DNA from: a virus
Virus record (IMG/VR): IMGVR_UViG_3300045970_000884
Location: 1-56,763 of that record
DNA: 56,763 nucleotides
Strand: one strand, 5' to 3'
Shown here: positions 23,488-31,660 of the stretch, one piece after another
Numbering within the stretch: the stretch's first letter is position 1
Layout: each line of letters begins with the position of its first letter
Translations under genes and position numbers: made by a program
The notes under the pieces: model-generated
Database searches by the model: none
What the model saw: the letters and a program-made list of their open reading frames with translations, nothing else
What the model was told of the DNA's origin: nothing

Positions 23488-24020
23488 CAAGTGCTTTCAG
23501 GCGGTGGGGCCTGCACAGCGCCCGGCGCGTGGCTCTTCATCTTGTCGAACCGCTTCCCGACCTTCCCGCCAGCGTAGCTTGCGGCGAGCCCGGTAGCCAG
23601 AGCTGGAATGATCCCATGCTTCATGGTGATGAGGCCAGAGGCCGTGCCAGCGATGGCGCTGCCGAGGCGCTGACCTCTACCGCGCCCGCGCCCCTCGGGG
23701 TCCTTCTTCTTGAGCGCGGAGGCCCCTTCCATCCCTGCACCAGCAACCGTCAGCCCCTTCATGCCCCACCACTTGGACTTGTTCCAACTGTCCTTCATCA
23801 TCGCCATGGGTTGGAGATGGTCCTTGAATGCGGCACCTGTTGCAGCCGGCTGGGCCTTGGCCCACTGAGCAGCGTTGCGCCCAGTCTGGACGATCTTGGT
23901 CCCGACATTGGCCAGGAAGCCGGCAGAGATCTTCTCCAACTCATCGGCGAAGCCGGCGTACTGGGCCTTCTTCACCAGCTTGCCCTTCTCCGTGTACTTC
24001 ACCATGGAGGCGATCTTCAT
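23487..24020 (-). CDS. Putative head protein with FADELEKI motif
   Basis: A 177-residue, basic, Gly/Ala-rich protein. Residues 24-32 (FADELEKIS) match the motif in the papain-like peptidase and in the 142-residue late protein. A glycine-rich hydrophobic region near residues 130-150 may be a membrane-associated helix. It starts by ATGA overlap with the relict 3' end left by the HNH insertion and overlaps the portal start, so it is translated with the head operon. No domain is recognised; a scaffold, internal head or ejection role is a guess. Confidence 0.55.
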   Translation of the reverse strand: MKIASMVKYTEKGKLVKKAQYAGFADELEKISAGFLANVGTKIVQTGRNAAQWAKAQPAATGAAFKDHLQPMAMMKDSWNKSKWWGMKGLTVAGAGMEGASALKKKDPEGRGRGRGQRLGSAIAGTASGLITMKHGIIPALATGLAASYAGGKVGKRFDKMKSHAPGAVQAPPPEST

Positions 24021-24097
24021 GCAGCACCGAGCCAGGACTTGAGCGAGGTGAGCTGGTCAGCCAGCTGGCGACGACGAAGGTTCATGTAGCGCGTCAT
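24017..24097 (-). pseudogene. Relict 3' end of the 304-residue gene
   Basis: A 26-codon frame from ATG 24097 to stop 24017. Its product ends RRRQLADQLTSLKSWLGAA, almost the same as the end of the intact gene upstream, RRRQLADQLTSLKTWLGSNG, but most codons differ. It lies immediately after the HNH gene, overlapping both its neighbours by ATGA. It is best explained as the original 3' end displaced when the HNH gene inserted. It may still be translated but should have no function of its own. Confidence 0.8.
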
Positions 24098-24588
24098 GCC
24101 GTCACCTTCCCGCCGCTGTGGATGAAGGAGATGACCTTCTTGAGGTGGGCAACCCATGCGTCCACATCGTAGTGGCGCTTCATGAGGTTGCACATCTCGC
24201 AGCACGGAACGACGTTGCCAGCGTGGTAGCCCTGAGCACTGTCGATGCGATCGACCCCAACGCAGATCTTGTCCTTGGAGAAGTCGCCGCAGTAGGAACA
24301 CCGCTTGGTGGTGATGTCTGCGAACTCTTCCTTGGTGAGCAGCATCTTCTGCTTGCGTGCCTTCGCCTGGGCCTTGAAGTGGCTCCAGCGCCCATCCAAG
24401 GTCTCGCCCTGCCACCTCTTCGAGTACGCCTTGATGTCGGTGACGTTGCTTTCGTAGTAGGCCCTGACCTGCTTCGAGATCTTCGCCTTGTTCTTCCGGT
24501 TGTAGACCTTCAAGTAGTGCTTGGCACACAGGCCCTTGGCCCGGTGCTTTCCAAGACACCCCTTCCTTGTGCATGTGCGCTCGGTCAT
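24094..24588 (-). CDS. HNH homing endonuclease inserted at a gene 3' end
   Basis: A 164-residue endonuclease. The N-terminus has CTRKGC and HRAKGLCAKHY, a zinc element. A basic middle is followed by an HNH core: CSYCG near residue 113, VDRIDSAQGYHAGN with the catalytic D and H, and CCEMC near 145. The ATG at 24588 has GGGAG upstream and overlaps the stop of the 304-residue gene (ATGA). The stop likewise overlaps the relict 3' end. The insertion supplied that gene with a new, recoded 3' end, which protects it from re-cutting. Confidence 0.88.
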   Translation of the reverse strand: MTERTCTRKGCLGKHRAKGLCAKHYLKVYNRKNKAKISKQVRAYYESNVTDIKAYSKRWQGETLDGRWSHFKAQAKARKQKMLLTKEEFADITTKRCSYCGDFSKDKICVGVDRIDSAQGYHAGNVVPCCEMCNLMKRHYDVDAWVAHLKKVISFIHSGGKVTA

Positions 24589-25499
24589 CCGTTGCTCCCG
24601 AGCCATGTCTTCAAGGAAGTCAGTTGATCGGCGAGTTGCCTTCTCCTGACATTGAGGTAGTCACGGGCCATGAGAAGCTTGGCGACCTGAGTACCCTCTG
24701 GAGTCTCGTCGAGCGAGTCAGCCACGTCCGCCGTCTTCTTGCCCTTCACCGTATCCCAGAGCTTCTGAGTCGAGTCGGGGTCGAAGCGCAGCACGGTCTT
24801 CAGGTTGTGGCCCTTGCCCTGGGCCAGCAACTGCGTGTCGGGACGGCCACCCATCGTCCCTCCGGTCCACTTCTCCGTGCAGGTGTCGCAGATGCCGTCG
24901 TGGAAGAGCGCCGAGTCCTCGTTGCCACAGTCCTGGCAGACGTAGTGGGGCTGACTCACCTCGACCTGCACGAAGTCGAGAGGGGCAGGAGCGAAGAGGA
25001 CGTCCTCGTTGTGGCACGCCGCGGCGATGTAGAGCTTCACCTCGTCGGAGAAGCCCCGCTTGTCCAGCGTGTCCATGATGTCGATTCCGGCATACAGCTG
25101 CTCGAGGCCCGGAGCCTGCATCAAGTCCCAGCGAGGCAGGTTGTTGTTGAGGACCTGGATGACCTTCTCGAAGACTTGCCAGCTCTCCCAAGGACCGGTG
25201 GAGACGTGGCAGGTCTTCACCGCCATCACCTTGGCCCGGACGATCTCTGAGATCTGGGACTTGAAGGCCCGGTGGATCTCCGCCCAGATGGTCTCGGCTT
25301 CCCAGCCGTGCCACGCCACCCCGAAGGTGCGGAGCAGGGCAAAGTCGAGGACCACCGGGTGGACGTCCTGGTGGAAGAAGAGCGTGCGGATGGTGACCGG
25401 GCTCGAGGCCTCTGGCTCCGCACTCCGCGCGGGCCCTTCCACCGGCGCCGTCGGCTTGGCGCCAGCCAGCAGGTCCGTGAGTCGCTCCTCAGGGGTCAT
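24585..25499 (-). CDS. Late protein with zinc motif, unknown; 3' end supplied by HNH element
   Basis: A 304-residue protein with no recognised domain. A zinc-type group CQDCGN and CDTC lies near residues 192-212. The N-terminal 30 residues are Ala- and Pro-rich. The last 24 codons are a recoded duplicate of the relict at 24017-24097, so the current 3' end was probably carried in by the HNH element. It lies in the head-protein operon upstream of the portal and overlaps the upstream gene by ATGA. A head or connector role is inferred from position only. Confidence 0.65.
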   Translation of the reverse strand: MTPEERLTDLLAGAKPTAPVEGPARSAEPEASSPVTIRTLFFHQDVHPVVLDFALLRTFGVAWHGWEAETIWAEIHRAFKSQISEIVRAKVMAVKTCHVSTGPWESWQVFEKVIQVLNNNLPRWDLMQAPGLEQLYAGIDIMDTLDKRGFSDEVKLYIAAACHNEDVLFAPAPLDFVQVEVSQPHYVCQDCGNEDSALFHDGICDTCTEKWTGGTMGGRPDTQLLAQGKGHNLKTVLRFDPDSTQKLWDTVKGKKTADVADSLDETPEGTQVAKLLMARDYLNVRRRQLADQLTSLKTWLGSNG

Positions 25500-25924
25500 G
25501 CGTGCCGAAGAGCCTTGCCTGCGAAGTTCTTCACAGCGCCGAAGCCCTTCTTGATCCCGGCACCCAGCTCTTTGTGGTCCTTGGCGAGGACGGAGCCGCC
25601 CAGTGTGGCGAGGCCGGCGGTCTCGTACTTCGCCGTGTTGCGCTCCTTCTTGTCCTGCTCGGTGCCCTTCGGCTTCTTCATCAGGTGCCGCACGCCAGGA
25701 ACGGCGAGGATGCCGAGGCCGGCGAGGTCAGCCGCCGGGGAGATGAAAGCGATCTTCTCGAGCTCGTCCGCGAAGGCCGAGTACATGGCCTTCTTGGTCT
25801 TCCCGTGCCGCTTCTCCACCTTGCGGATCAGCTTGTCCGCGAGGTAGGCACCACCGAGGGTGGCCGCGACACCCGCACTTCCTGCGAGCCCCGCCTTGGC
25901 GGCGAACCTCCAATCGAATGCCAT
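25496..25924 (-). CDS. Small late protein with FADELEKIA motif
   Basis: A 142-residue basic protein. An N-terminal hydrophobic Ala/Gly segment (about residues 8-30) may span or enter a membrane. FADELEKIA at 51-59 is identical to residues 8-16 of the papain-like peptidase. The rest is rich in Lys and Gly. It overlaps the next gene by ATGA and starts just after the stop of the 527-residue protein. Its function is unknown. Because it shares a motif with other late proteins, I infer that it is a virion component. Confidence 0.55.
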   Translation of the reverse strand: MAFDWRFAAKAGLAGSAGVAATLGGAYLADKLIRKVEKRHGKTKKAMYSAFADELEKIAFISPAADLAGLGILAVPGVRHLMKKPKGTEQDKKERNTAKYETAGLATLGGSVLAKDHKELGAGIKKGFGAVKNFAGKALRHA

Positions 25925-27508
25925 CTAAGCCTCCGAGGCCAGACGGGCCATGATGAGCTTGGTGTCGTCGGGCATCGAGGAGAAGATGGTGACCGGGTCC
26001 TTCTCGAAGGCCGTCACGATGTCGTCGGTGAAGTTGCCCTTGAGGACGCCGCTGGCGGCCGCCTCCTGGAGCTTCTCGGCGTCGACCGTGTAGCCGCCGC
26101 CCTCCCAGCCGAAGGCCGTCTTCTCGGAAGCAGTCGTGCCGCCGAAGGTGGCCAGCCAGGGGTCGGAGACCGCCCCGCCCCAGTGCCAGTTCAGGCCGGT
26201 GGTGACGTCGGCCTTGGAGAGCAGCGCGGCGAAGTGCTCCGGCTCGATCTCGGCCCGCTTCTCCTTCAGGGCGTCGTAGACCTCGTGGAACTCGGCGCCG
26301 CAGTTGGCCTTCCGGTTGGCGAGGTGGGCCTCGACGTCGGGGGCGTAGCTGGTGGAGCCGTAGCGGGCCATCAGCTCCGGCACCTCGAGGCCGATGGCCT
26401 CGGCCCGGGCAGCCACCTTCACGGCGAACTCGTGCCGCTCGGGAGGCTGGAAGTCCGGCCAGCTCTGCTTGAAGTAGTCGACGGCGGCCCGGATGTCCGA
26501 GTAGCTGTCGAGGGGGAACTTGTGGCCGAGAGCGTGGTGCTCGGCGGCTTGCTTCACGAAGCGGATCTCCGGCGTCTGGCCGGAGACGTCCACCGAAGCG
26601 TTCTTCGACATGCGACCGGCCACGATGCCGGCGCCCGCGGCGCCCGCGGCGAGCCCGGGGTTGGCCTTCACGGCCTCCACGGCCTTGGCCGCGTGCGGCT
26701 TGGCCCAGTCGACGGCCTTCTTGCCGTGAGCCGCGATCTGCTGCATCACGCCTGGGGCAGCAGCCGTCTTGGTGTTGAGGTTGGAGAGAGCCTCGCCCAC
26801 CCGGCCTGAGGACGGCCCGCCGGCCTGGATGGACCGGAGGTTGGTGCGCTGTGCCCAGTCTGCCTCGTCGCCGGCGAAGGGCTGCTCCATCGGGTCGCGC
26901 TTGCGCTGGGGGTGCTTGCCAGTGCCGCGGGGCTCGTCCTTCTTGGGAGCCTCCTCCTCGTCCTCCTTCTTGACGGCAGACTTCTCGAGGGAGGCCTTCT
27001 TGTCCTTCACGGCCGCCTTCAGTCCCTTGGCCGCGAGCCATGCAGTCCCACCGAAGGCCGCACCGCGGCCGAGATGCCGCCCGTGCAAGTGCGCGTACAG
27101 CGCACCAGCCCCCGCCATGGCACCGAGGCCGTGCGTCTCGTTGAGCGTCTTCTGGGTCGAGGACTCGGCCTCCTTGTCGAGAAGGTCGAACTCCGCGGCG
27201 CGGGCCATGATGTTCGCGTAGGCCGCGTCCCGCGCTTCCTGCGGAAGGATGCCCGCCGTCTTCTCGAAGTAGACGAGGGAGAGGAGCGTGTTGCCGGGGT
27301 CCACGCATGCGAACTTGCGGAAGACCTGCCCGTCGTTGTGCATCACGAGGGCGTAGGCCTCGTCGCGAAGGACGTCACGCTCCTCGGCGTTGAGGATGTG
27401 AGCGGTCTTCACGACCTCCGGAAGCTCTTCAGCATCCGGGAACACGGACTTCAAGACCGAACCTGTCGGGTCGTCGTAGAAGTCGAACATCACCCCTGCG
27501 GTCTTCAT
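25925..27508 (-). CDS. Large late protein, unknown (possible internal virion protein)
   Basis: A 527-residue protein, the first gene of the 20.9-27.5 kb minus operon. It begins MKTAGV and contains further FEKTA, SEKTA and LEKSA motifs. The region around residues 120-260 is Lys- and Glu-rich low complexity with a Gly/Ala segment, and the C-terminal half has a folded, Ala-rich helical domain ending in TKLIMARLASEA. No family is recognised. It may be an ejected or internal protein, but this is inferred from position and motif only. A strong divergent gap lies upstream. Confidence 0.55.
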   Translation of the reverse strand: MKTAGVMFDFYDDPTGSVLKSVFPDAEELPEVVKTAHILNAEERDVLRDEAYALVMHNDGQVFRKFACVDPGNTLLSLVYFEKTAGILPQEARDAAYANIMARAAEFDLLDKEAESSTQKTLNETHGLGAMAGAGALYAHLHGRHLGRGAAFGGTAWLAAKGLKAAVKDKKASLEKSAVKKEDEEEAPKKDEPRGTGKHPQRKRDPMEQPFAGDEADWAQRTNLRSIQAGGPSSGRVGEALSNLNTKTAAAPGVMQQIAAHGKKAVDWAKPHAAKAVEAVKANPGLAAGAAGAGIVAGRMSKNASVDVSGQTPEIRFVKQAAEHHALGHKFPLDSYSDIRAAVDYFKQSWPDFQPPERHEFAVKVAARAEAIGLEVPELMARYGSTSYAPDVEAHLANRKANCGAEFHEVYDALKEKRAEIEPEHFAALLSKADVTTGLNWHWGGAVSDPWLATFGGTTASEKTAFGWEGGGYTVDAEKLQEAAASGVLKGNFTDDIVTAFEKDPVTIFSSMPDDTKLIMARLASEA

Positions 27509-27605
27509 CGTCGGGCTCCTTAAGGCACGCGGAGAGGGACTCGTCCGTGGTCCGAGTGTAGGCGTTGGGGCCCTTCTATGACAAGGAAACTCTCTTTGAG
27601 TCGGT

Positions 27606-27614
27606 GGGATAAGG
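27606..27614 (+). promoter_or_regulatory. GGGATAAGG motif, candidate phage promoter (copy e)
   Basis: GGGATAAGG lies in the 146-base gap between the divergent genes at 27508 and 27655, 41 bases before the ATG of the first gene of the long replication block. AGTGTA also occurs in this gap at 27555. Confidence 0.5.
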
Positions 27615-27654
27615 CGTCTGACGTTGCGTAGTTACCCCAAAACCAGGAGGTGTC

Positions 27655-28218
27655 ATGTCGTATCAGTTTGGTGGGCAGCCCGCCCAGCAGCCGAGGTGCT
27701 TCGGGGACGAGAGGTTCCACAACCCCAGCACCAGAGAGTGCCGAGGCTGCACGGTCATGTCGTCCTGCCGGGACACCATCGTCCGGGCCAGGAACTATCA
27801 GGCCGTCGCTCCGCCGCAACCGGTGGGCTATCAGCAGCCGGCCGGGTACCAGGTCCCGCCGCCGGCGGTCCAGGCTCCCCTGCAAGTCCAGCCGTACCAG
27901 CAGCCGCCCCAGCAGGTGCAGGTCAGGCAGCAGCCGCAGCAGACCGGGATCTTCCCGGCGCCGCCACAGTACGGCTACGGCTGGCTGACCGACCCGATGT
28001 ACTACGCCATGGCGGCCTCCCCTCCGCCGATGATCCCGCAGCTCGGTGAAGAGTCCTTCATCGAGAGGCTCGGGAAGAACATCGCCATCGACGCCATGCG
28101 TAGCCTCACCTGGCAGCTCCACCTGGCCACTCGCCAGTGGATCTGGCCAGAGCCTTCTCCCGGTGCCGGAGAACCGATGGACGTCACGCCGATGTCTCCA
28201 GTGACGCCGCCCAAGTAG
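27655..28218 (+). CDS. Cys-motif protein with Pro/Gln-rich region, unknown
   Basis: A 187-residue protein. An N-terminal four-cysteine motif (C14, then C28, C31 and C37, ending CRGCTVMSSC) is followed by about 70 residues rich in Pro, Gln and Val, probably disordered, and a helical C-terminus with Trp-rich ends. AGGAGG is well spaced upstream. It is the first gene of the replication block and may be abundant early. The Cys pattern resembles those in the 460-residue and 74-residue proteins downstream. No enzymatic role is visible. Confidence 0.6.
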   Translation: MSYQFGGQPAQQPRCFGDERFHNPSTRECRGCTVMSSCRDTIVRARNYQAVAPPQPVGYQQPAGYQVPPPAVQAPLQVQPYQQPPQQVQVRQQPQQTGIFPAPPQYGYGWLTDPMYYAMAASPPPMIPQLGEESFIERLGKNIAIDAMRSLTWQLHLATRQWIWPEPSPGAGEPMDVTPMSPVTPPK

Positions 28219-28229
28219 TCTGTACAGAC
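28218..28229. promoter_or_regulatory. 12-bp palindrome, possible operator
   Basis: GTCTGTACAGAC is a perfect palindrome that begins on the last base of the TAG stop of the upstream gene, 32 bases before the helicase ATG. It looks like a dimeric repressor or LexA-type site, but there is no second copy seen to confirm it. Confidence 0.35.
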
Positions 28230-28261
28230 GATGTCCTCCCTCTCTGCTAGAGTCCGCCACC

Positions 28262-29725
28262 ATGGAACTTTCCTTCGTACCAAAAGAGCCTGGCAAGGCG
28301 TACCTGTCGAACAGCCTCTGGCTCCCGAAGAGCGGCATCAGGGAGGGGCCGGTTCAACGGGCGCTGGAGTTCACCATCTACAGTGAGGCGGAGCAGGCCA
28401 ACATCCTGCTCCGTCTGTGGGAAGAGTCTTCGACCCACATCATCTGTCCGAGAGAGTTCCTCCCGGCGGCGCAGTACGCTCTCTACGACTTCCCGTTCGT
28501 CGACCTGCGCCCCAGCTTCCAGCGGGTCGAGTTCGAAGACCTCGTCGTCCCTCGGGATGAGGAGCAAGTAAGGGCCTGGGAAGCCTTCAAGCTGCACGAC
28601 AACGGAATCCTCAACCTCGCCTGTGGTAAGGGGAAGACCAAGCTGTCGCTGAAGAAGGTTGCTCAGCGCGGCGTGCCCACCCTCGTAGTCGTTCCCGACA
28701 CAGGCATCCTCGAGCAGTGGGTAGAGTCCATCTACGGCAACGAGGAGAAGGGGTTGAAGCCGGGGCTGAAGTTCGATGGCGAGATGGGGCTGGTACAGGG
28801 TGTGGTCTGCAAGTGGGCACACCCGATCACCTTAGCTCTCGTCACCACCCTCTACCGGCGCATCGAAGATGGAACGCTGCCAGAGGAGTTCTTCCGCTAC
28901 TTCGGTCTCGTCATCTACGACGAGGTGCATCGCATCGGGGCGCCGAAGTTCTCCATCACGGCCAAGCCCTTCTACGGAGACCGCATCGGCCTCACCGCCA
29001 CTGCGGAGCGAGAGGATGGGCTCGACCCGATCTACCGCTACAACATCGGGGAGCCCTTCTACTCCGACCTCACCCAGCGCATCATCCCGGACATCTACTT
29101 CCAGCAGACGCCTTCCACCATCGACTACGAGAAGGCGCGGTCGGCGAGCAACACGATCAACATCTCCGTCCTGCGTACCCTGCTGGCGAAGGACCTGACG
29201 GCCAACACCTTCAGGTACTGGCACATCAAGACGGCACTCGATGCCGGCAGGAAGATCATCGCGCTGTCTCACTCGAAGGTGCAGCTCAGGATCCTTCACG
29301 CGCTCTTCCCCGGGTCGGGCCTCATCGTCTCCGAGACCAAGAACCGGATGGACGTTCTACGGGACAACCAGCTCGTCTTCGCCATCGCCAAGCTGGGGAA
29401 CGAGGGCATCGACGACGCGCGGCTCGACACCCTCATGCAGCTCACGCCGTACAAGTCGAAGAACGCGCTTCAGCAATCCTTCGGCCGCATCCAGAGGCCG
29501 CTCCCGGGCAAGAAGAAGCCGGTGGTGGTCATCTTCGAGGACTGGCTTGCGCCCCCACTGAAGAAGCTCTGCCAGTCCCTGAAGCACGAGCTGAAGACTT
29601 GGAACTACCCCTTCAGCACGGTTAAGCCCAACGACGCGCCTCGCCAGCTGCCGCCTGAGTTGGTTGAGGTCTACCGCAACACCATGATGGCACTAGCCAA
29701 GGAAGAGGACGACACAGATGAATGA
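28262..29725 (+). CDS. SF2 DNA helicase (UvsW-like)
   Basis: A 487-residue superfamily 2 helicase. Motif I is ACGKGKT at 120-126, motif II is DEVH at 220-223, motif III is LTATAERED near 245, and motif VI is QQSFGRIQR near residue 405. UvsW-type enzymes unwind or rewind branched DNA and help switch replication modes. The first 95 residues look like an added N-terminal domain. It heads the replication block, and the next gene overlaps its last codons. No nuclease motif is visible, so an RNA helicase role is less likely. Confidence 0.88.
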   Translation: MELSFVPKEPGKAYLSNSLWLPKSGIREGPVQRALEFTIYSEAEQANILLRLWEESSTHIICPREFLPAAQYALYDFPFVDLRPSFQRVEFEDLVVPRDEEQVRAWEAFKLHDNGILNLACGKGKTKLSLKKVAQRGVPTLVVVPDTGILEQWVESIYGNEEKGLKPGLKFDGEMGLVQGVVCKWAHPITLALVTTLYRRIEDGTLPEEFFRYFGLVIYDEVHRIGAPKFSITAKPFYGDRIGLTATAEREDGLDPIYRYNIGEPFYSDLTQRIIPDIYFQQTPSTIDYEKARSASNTINISVLRTLLAKDLTANTFRYWHIKTALDAGRKIIALSHSKVQLRILHALFPGSGLIVSETKNRMDVLRDNQLVFAIAKLGNEGIDDARLDTLMQLTPYKSKNALQQSFGRIQRPLPGKKKPVVVIFEDWLAPPLKKLCQSLKHELKTWNYPFSTVKPNDAPRQLPPELVEVYRNTMMALAKEEDDTDE

Positions 29726-30149
29726 CGCGATGATGCAGAACATCCTCGACGACCTGACCAAGAATGGGGTCGACCCCGAGAAGCTCTGCGTCCTGACCTG
29801 CGCCACCGAGCAGTACTTCGGGGAGCTCGTCGAGTACGTGGACGACGGGGTGGCCCCGGTCCGGGTGAAGCTGAAGGACCCCCGCCGGATCCTCCGTCTC
29901 CAGAAGGTGGAGCCCGGGAACCTGCGCATCGACATCCTCCTGCTGGACATCGACCTCGTCAGCTCGGGAGTGATCACCTTCTGGCCGGTGGTCTTCTACA
30001 AGCTCTCGGACGTCTGCGAGGACTCGAGGCTCCGGATGATGGCGCTCTACGCTCGCTACTTCAAGGAGCAGGAGCAGAAGAGGGCCGCCGCGGCAGGCAT
30101 CATCCTGCCCGAGCCGCAGACGCCTCCGGGTATCGGGCAGAGGGTGTAG
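29718..30149 (+). CDS. Protein of unknown function
   Basis: A 143-residue protein with a compact alpha/beta centre, including LVEYVDDGVAPVRVKLKD and SSGVITFWPVVFYKL, and a charged helical tail. Its start overlaps the end of the helicase gene by eight bases, so it is co-translated. It is not a family I recognise; an OB- or Sm-like barrel is one possibility given the alternating beta pattern. Confidence 0.55.
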   Translation: MNDAMMQNILDDLTKNGVDPEKLCVLTCATEQYFGELVEYVDDGVAPVRVKLKDPRRILRLQKVEPGNLRIDILLLDIDLVSSGVITFWPVVFYKLSDVCEDSRLRMMALYARYFKEQEQKRAAAAGIILPEPQTPPGIGQRV

Positions 30150-30155
30150 GGGACC

Positions 30156-31064
30156 ATGGGAGACTTCCCGTTCGTCATCCCCTACGCGCCACCGCGAGGG
30201 AAGAAGGGACGCGGCCGTCCTGCGAAGACCTTCGAGGCCAACTCCCCGATGGAGGAAGACCTCATCAAGGAGAACCCGCTCAAGCTCTACAACTTCCCCG
30301 GCCAGACCAACGAGGAGAAGCTCGAGCAGCTCTTCTCGATGTGGCACGACTGCCAGCGCTGCCCGCTGGGGCAGAACAAGCACGCCCTCGGCCACGAGGA
30401 CATCGTCTTCTTCTCCGGGAATCCAGACGCCCACGTTCTCATCGTGGGGGAAGCTCCTGGCGAAGAGGAGATGCAAGCAGCCATCCCCTTCATCGGGAAG
30501 TCCGGGCAGCTCCTCAACATGCTGCTCGCCTCCGTCTCGGATGACCCGGAGACCCAGAAGCTCTGGGAGGACTACCACGATGGTAAGAGGAGCCGGGACA
30601 CCACGGAGAAGTTCAACGCGCAGATCCTGGCGTGGAGAGAGAAGGAGTTCGCCATCACGAACGTCATCTCCTGCCAGCCTCCCGAGAACCGGCAGCCGAA
30701 CCTCCCGGAGATGAAGGCCTGCTGGGAGCGCCTGCTGAACATCATCTACATCGTGGACCCGCTCCTCATCATCGCCTGCGGGAACACGGCGCTCATGGCC
30801 GTGACGCGGAAGCTCTCTGCCCAGATCACCAAGGCGCGCGGGCAGGTCTTCAGCACCACGTACTACGGCAAGTCGGCCGAGATCCACTACCCGGTCATGC
30901 CCATCCTGCACCCAAGCTACCTGGGCCGGATCGCCGACTTCAGCAACCCCGATGGCCTGTACCAGAAGACGAGGAGAGATCTTCGCACGGCGATGCGAAT
31001 GGTTGACTTCCTGAGACTCCAATACTACGGCACCCCCATCCCCAAGCGCAGAGGTGGACGATGA
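30156..31064 (+). CDS. Uracil-DNA glycosylase, Fe-S family (family 4-like)
   Basis: A 302-residue enzyme that removes uracil from DNA. Four cysteines for a 4Fe-4S cluster are at C66 and C69 (CQRC), C173 (ISCQPPENRQ) and C189. The active-site block is VGEAPGEEE at 97-105, and HPSYL near the C-terminus completes the fold. An insertion of about 40 residues, compared with usual family 4 members of around 200, lies between the GEAPG block and the ISC motif, and a basic N-terminal extension of about 45 residues precedes the domain. It overlaps the next gene by ATGA. It suggests the phage keeps uracil out of its own DNA. Confidence 0.85.
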   Translation: MGDFPFVIPYAPPRGKKGRGRPAKTFEANSPMEEDLIKENPLKLYNFPGQTNEEKLEQLFSMWHDCQRCPLGQNKHALGHEDIVFFSGNPDAHVLIVGEAPGEEEMQAAIPFIGKSGQLLNMLLASVSDDPETQKLWEDYHDGKRSRDTTEKFNAQILAWREKEFAITNVISCQPPENRQPNLPEMKACWERLLNIIYIVDPLLIIACGNTALMAVTRKLSAQITKARGQVFSTTYYGKSAEIHYPVMPILHPSYLGRIADFSNPDGLYQKTRRDLRTAMRMVDFLRLQYYGTPIPKRRGGR

Positions 31065-31660
31065 CAGAAGCAGTGAAGACTCCGCACGACCTGGCCCTCG
31101 CGGCCTTCAACGCGGCGGACGCGAAGTACACGGAGCTCGAAGAGAGCTGGCTGCTGGGAACGTTCTTCGAAGACCTCGCGGGGCTTCCCGTGGAGGAGCA
31201 GAAGACCCAGTACGCTGTCCTCGTGGGAATGGTGAAGAAGGCCCTCGAGGAGCGCAACGTGGCGCTGAAGACGGCGCAGGACGAGCTCCGCCAGAAGGTG
31301 ACGCTGAACATCACCAAGCAGCGCGGGCCGGAGGGGGCAGGCACGGTGCTGACCGCGGGCCCCTTCAAGACCACCTCCGTTACCTTCCGAGCCTTCAACA
31401 CGGACGACCTCGTTCGCCTGTGCAAGGAGAACGGCATCTACGAGCGGCTCCTCGACCTGAAGCAGCTCGGGAAGGACGGGAAGGAGGAGAAGCTCGTCCA
31501 GCAGGTGATGGAGGTCGACTACCCCGGCGTCTACGCCTGGCTCAAGGGCAACGGCTTCCAGAAGATCATCGACGTGGCCTACGACGAGAAGGAGGGGACT
31601 CCCCAGGTGAAGGGGCCCAAGGTCCTCGCCTTCCTCGGAGACAAGAAGGCGGAGAAGTAG
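31061..31660 (+). CDS. Protein of unknown function
   Basis: A 199-residue protein. Residues 1-85 are helical and may form a coiled coil, followed by a more beta-rich section with a conserved-looking FKTTSVTFRAFNTDDLVRL. The C-terminus ends in Lys-rich sequence. It overlaps the glycosylase stop by ATGA and ends one base before the zinc-ribbon gene. I cannot place it in a family. Co-expression with DNA repair genes hints at a role in replication or repair. Confidence 0.55.
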   Translation: MTEAVKTPHDLALAAFNAADAKYTELEESWLLGTFFEDLAGLPVEEQKTQYAVLVGMVKKALEERNVALKTAQDELRQKVTLNITKQRGPEGAGTVLTAGPFKTTSVTFRAFNTDDLVRLCKENGIYERLLDLKQLGKDGKEEKLVQQVMEVDYPGVYAWLKGNGFQKIIDVAYDEKEGTPQVKGPKVLAFLGDKKAEK

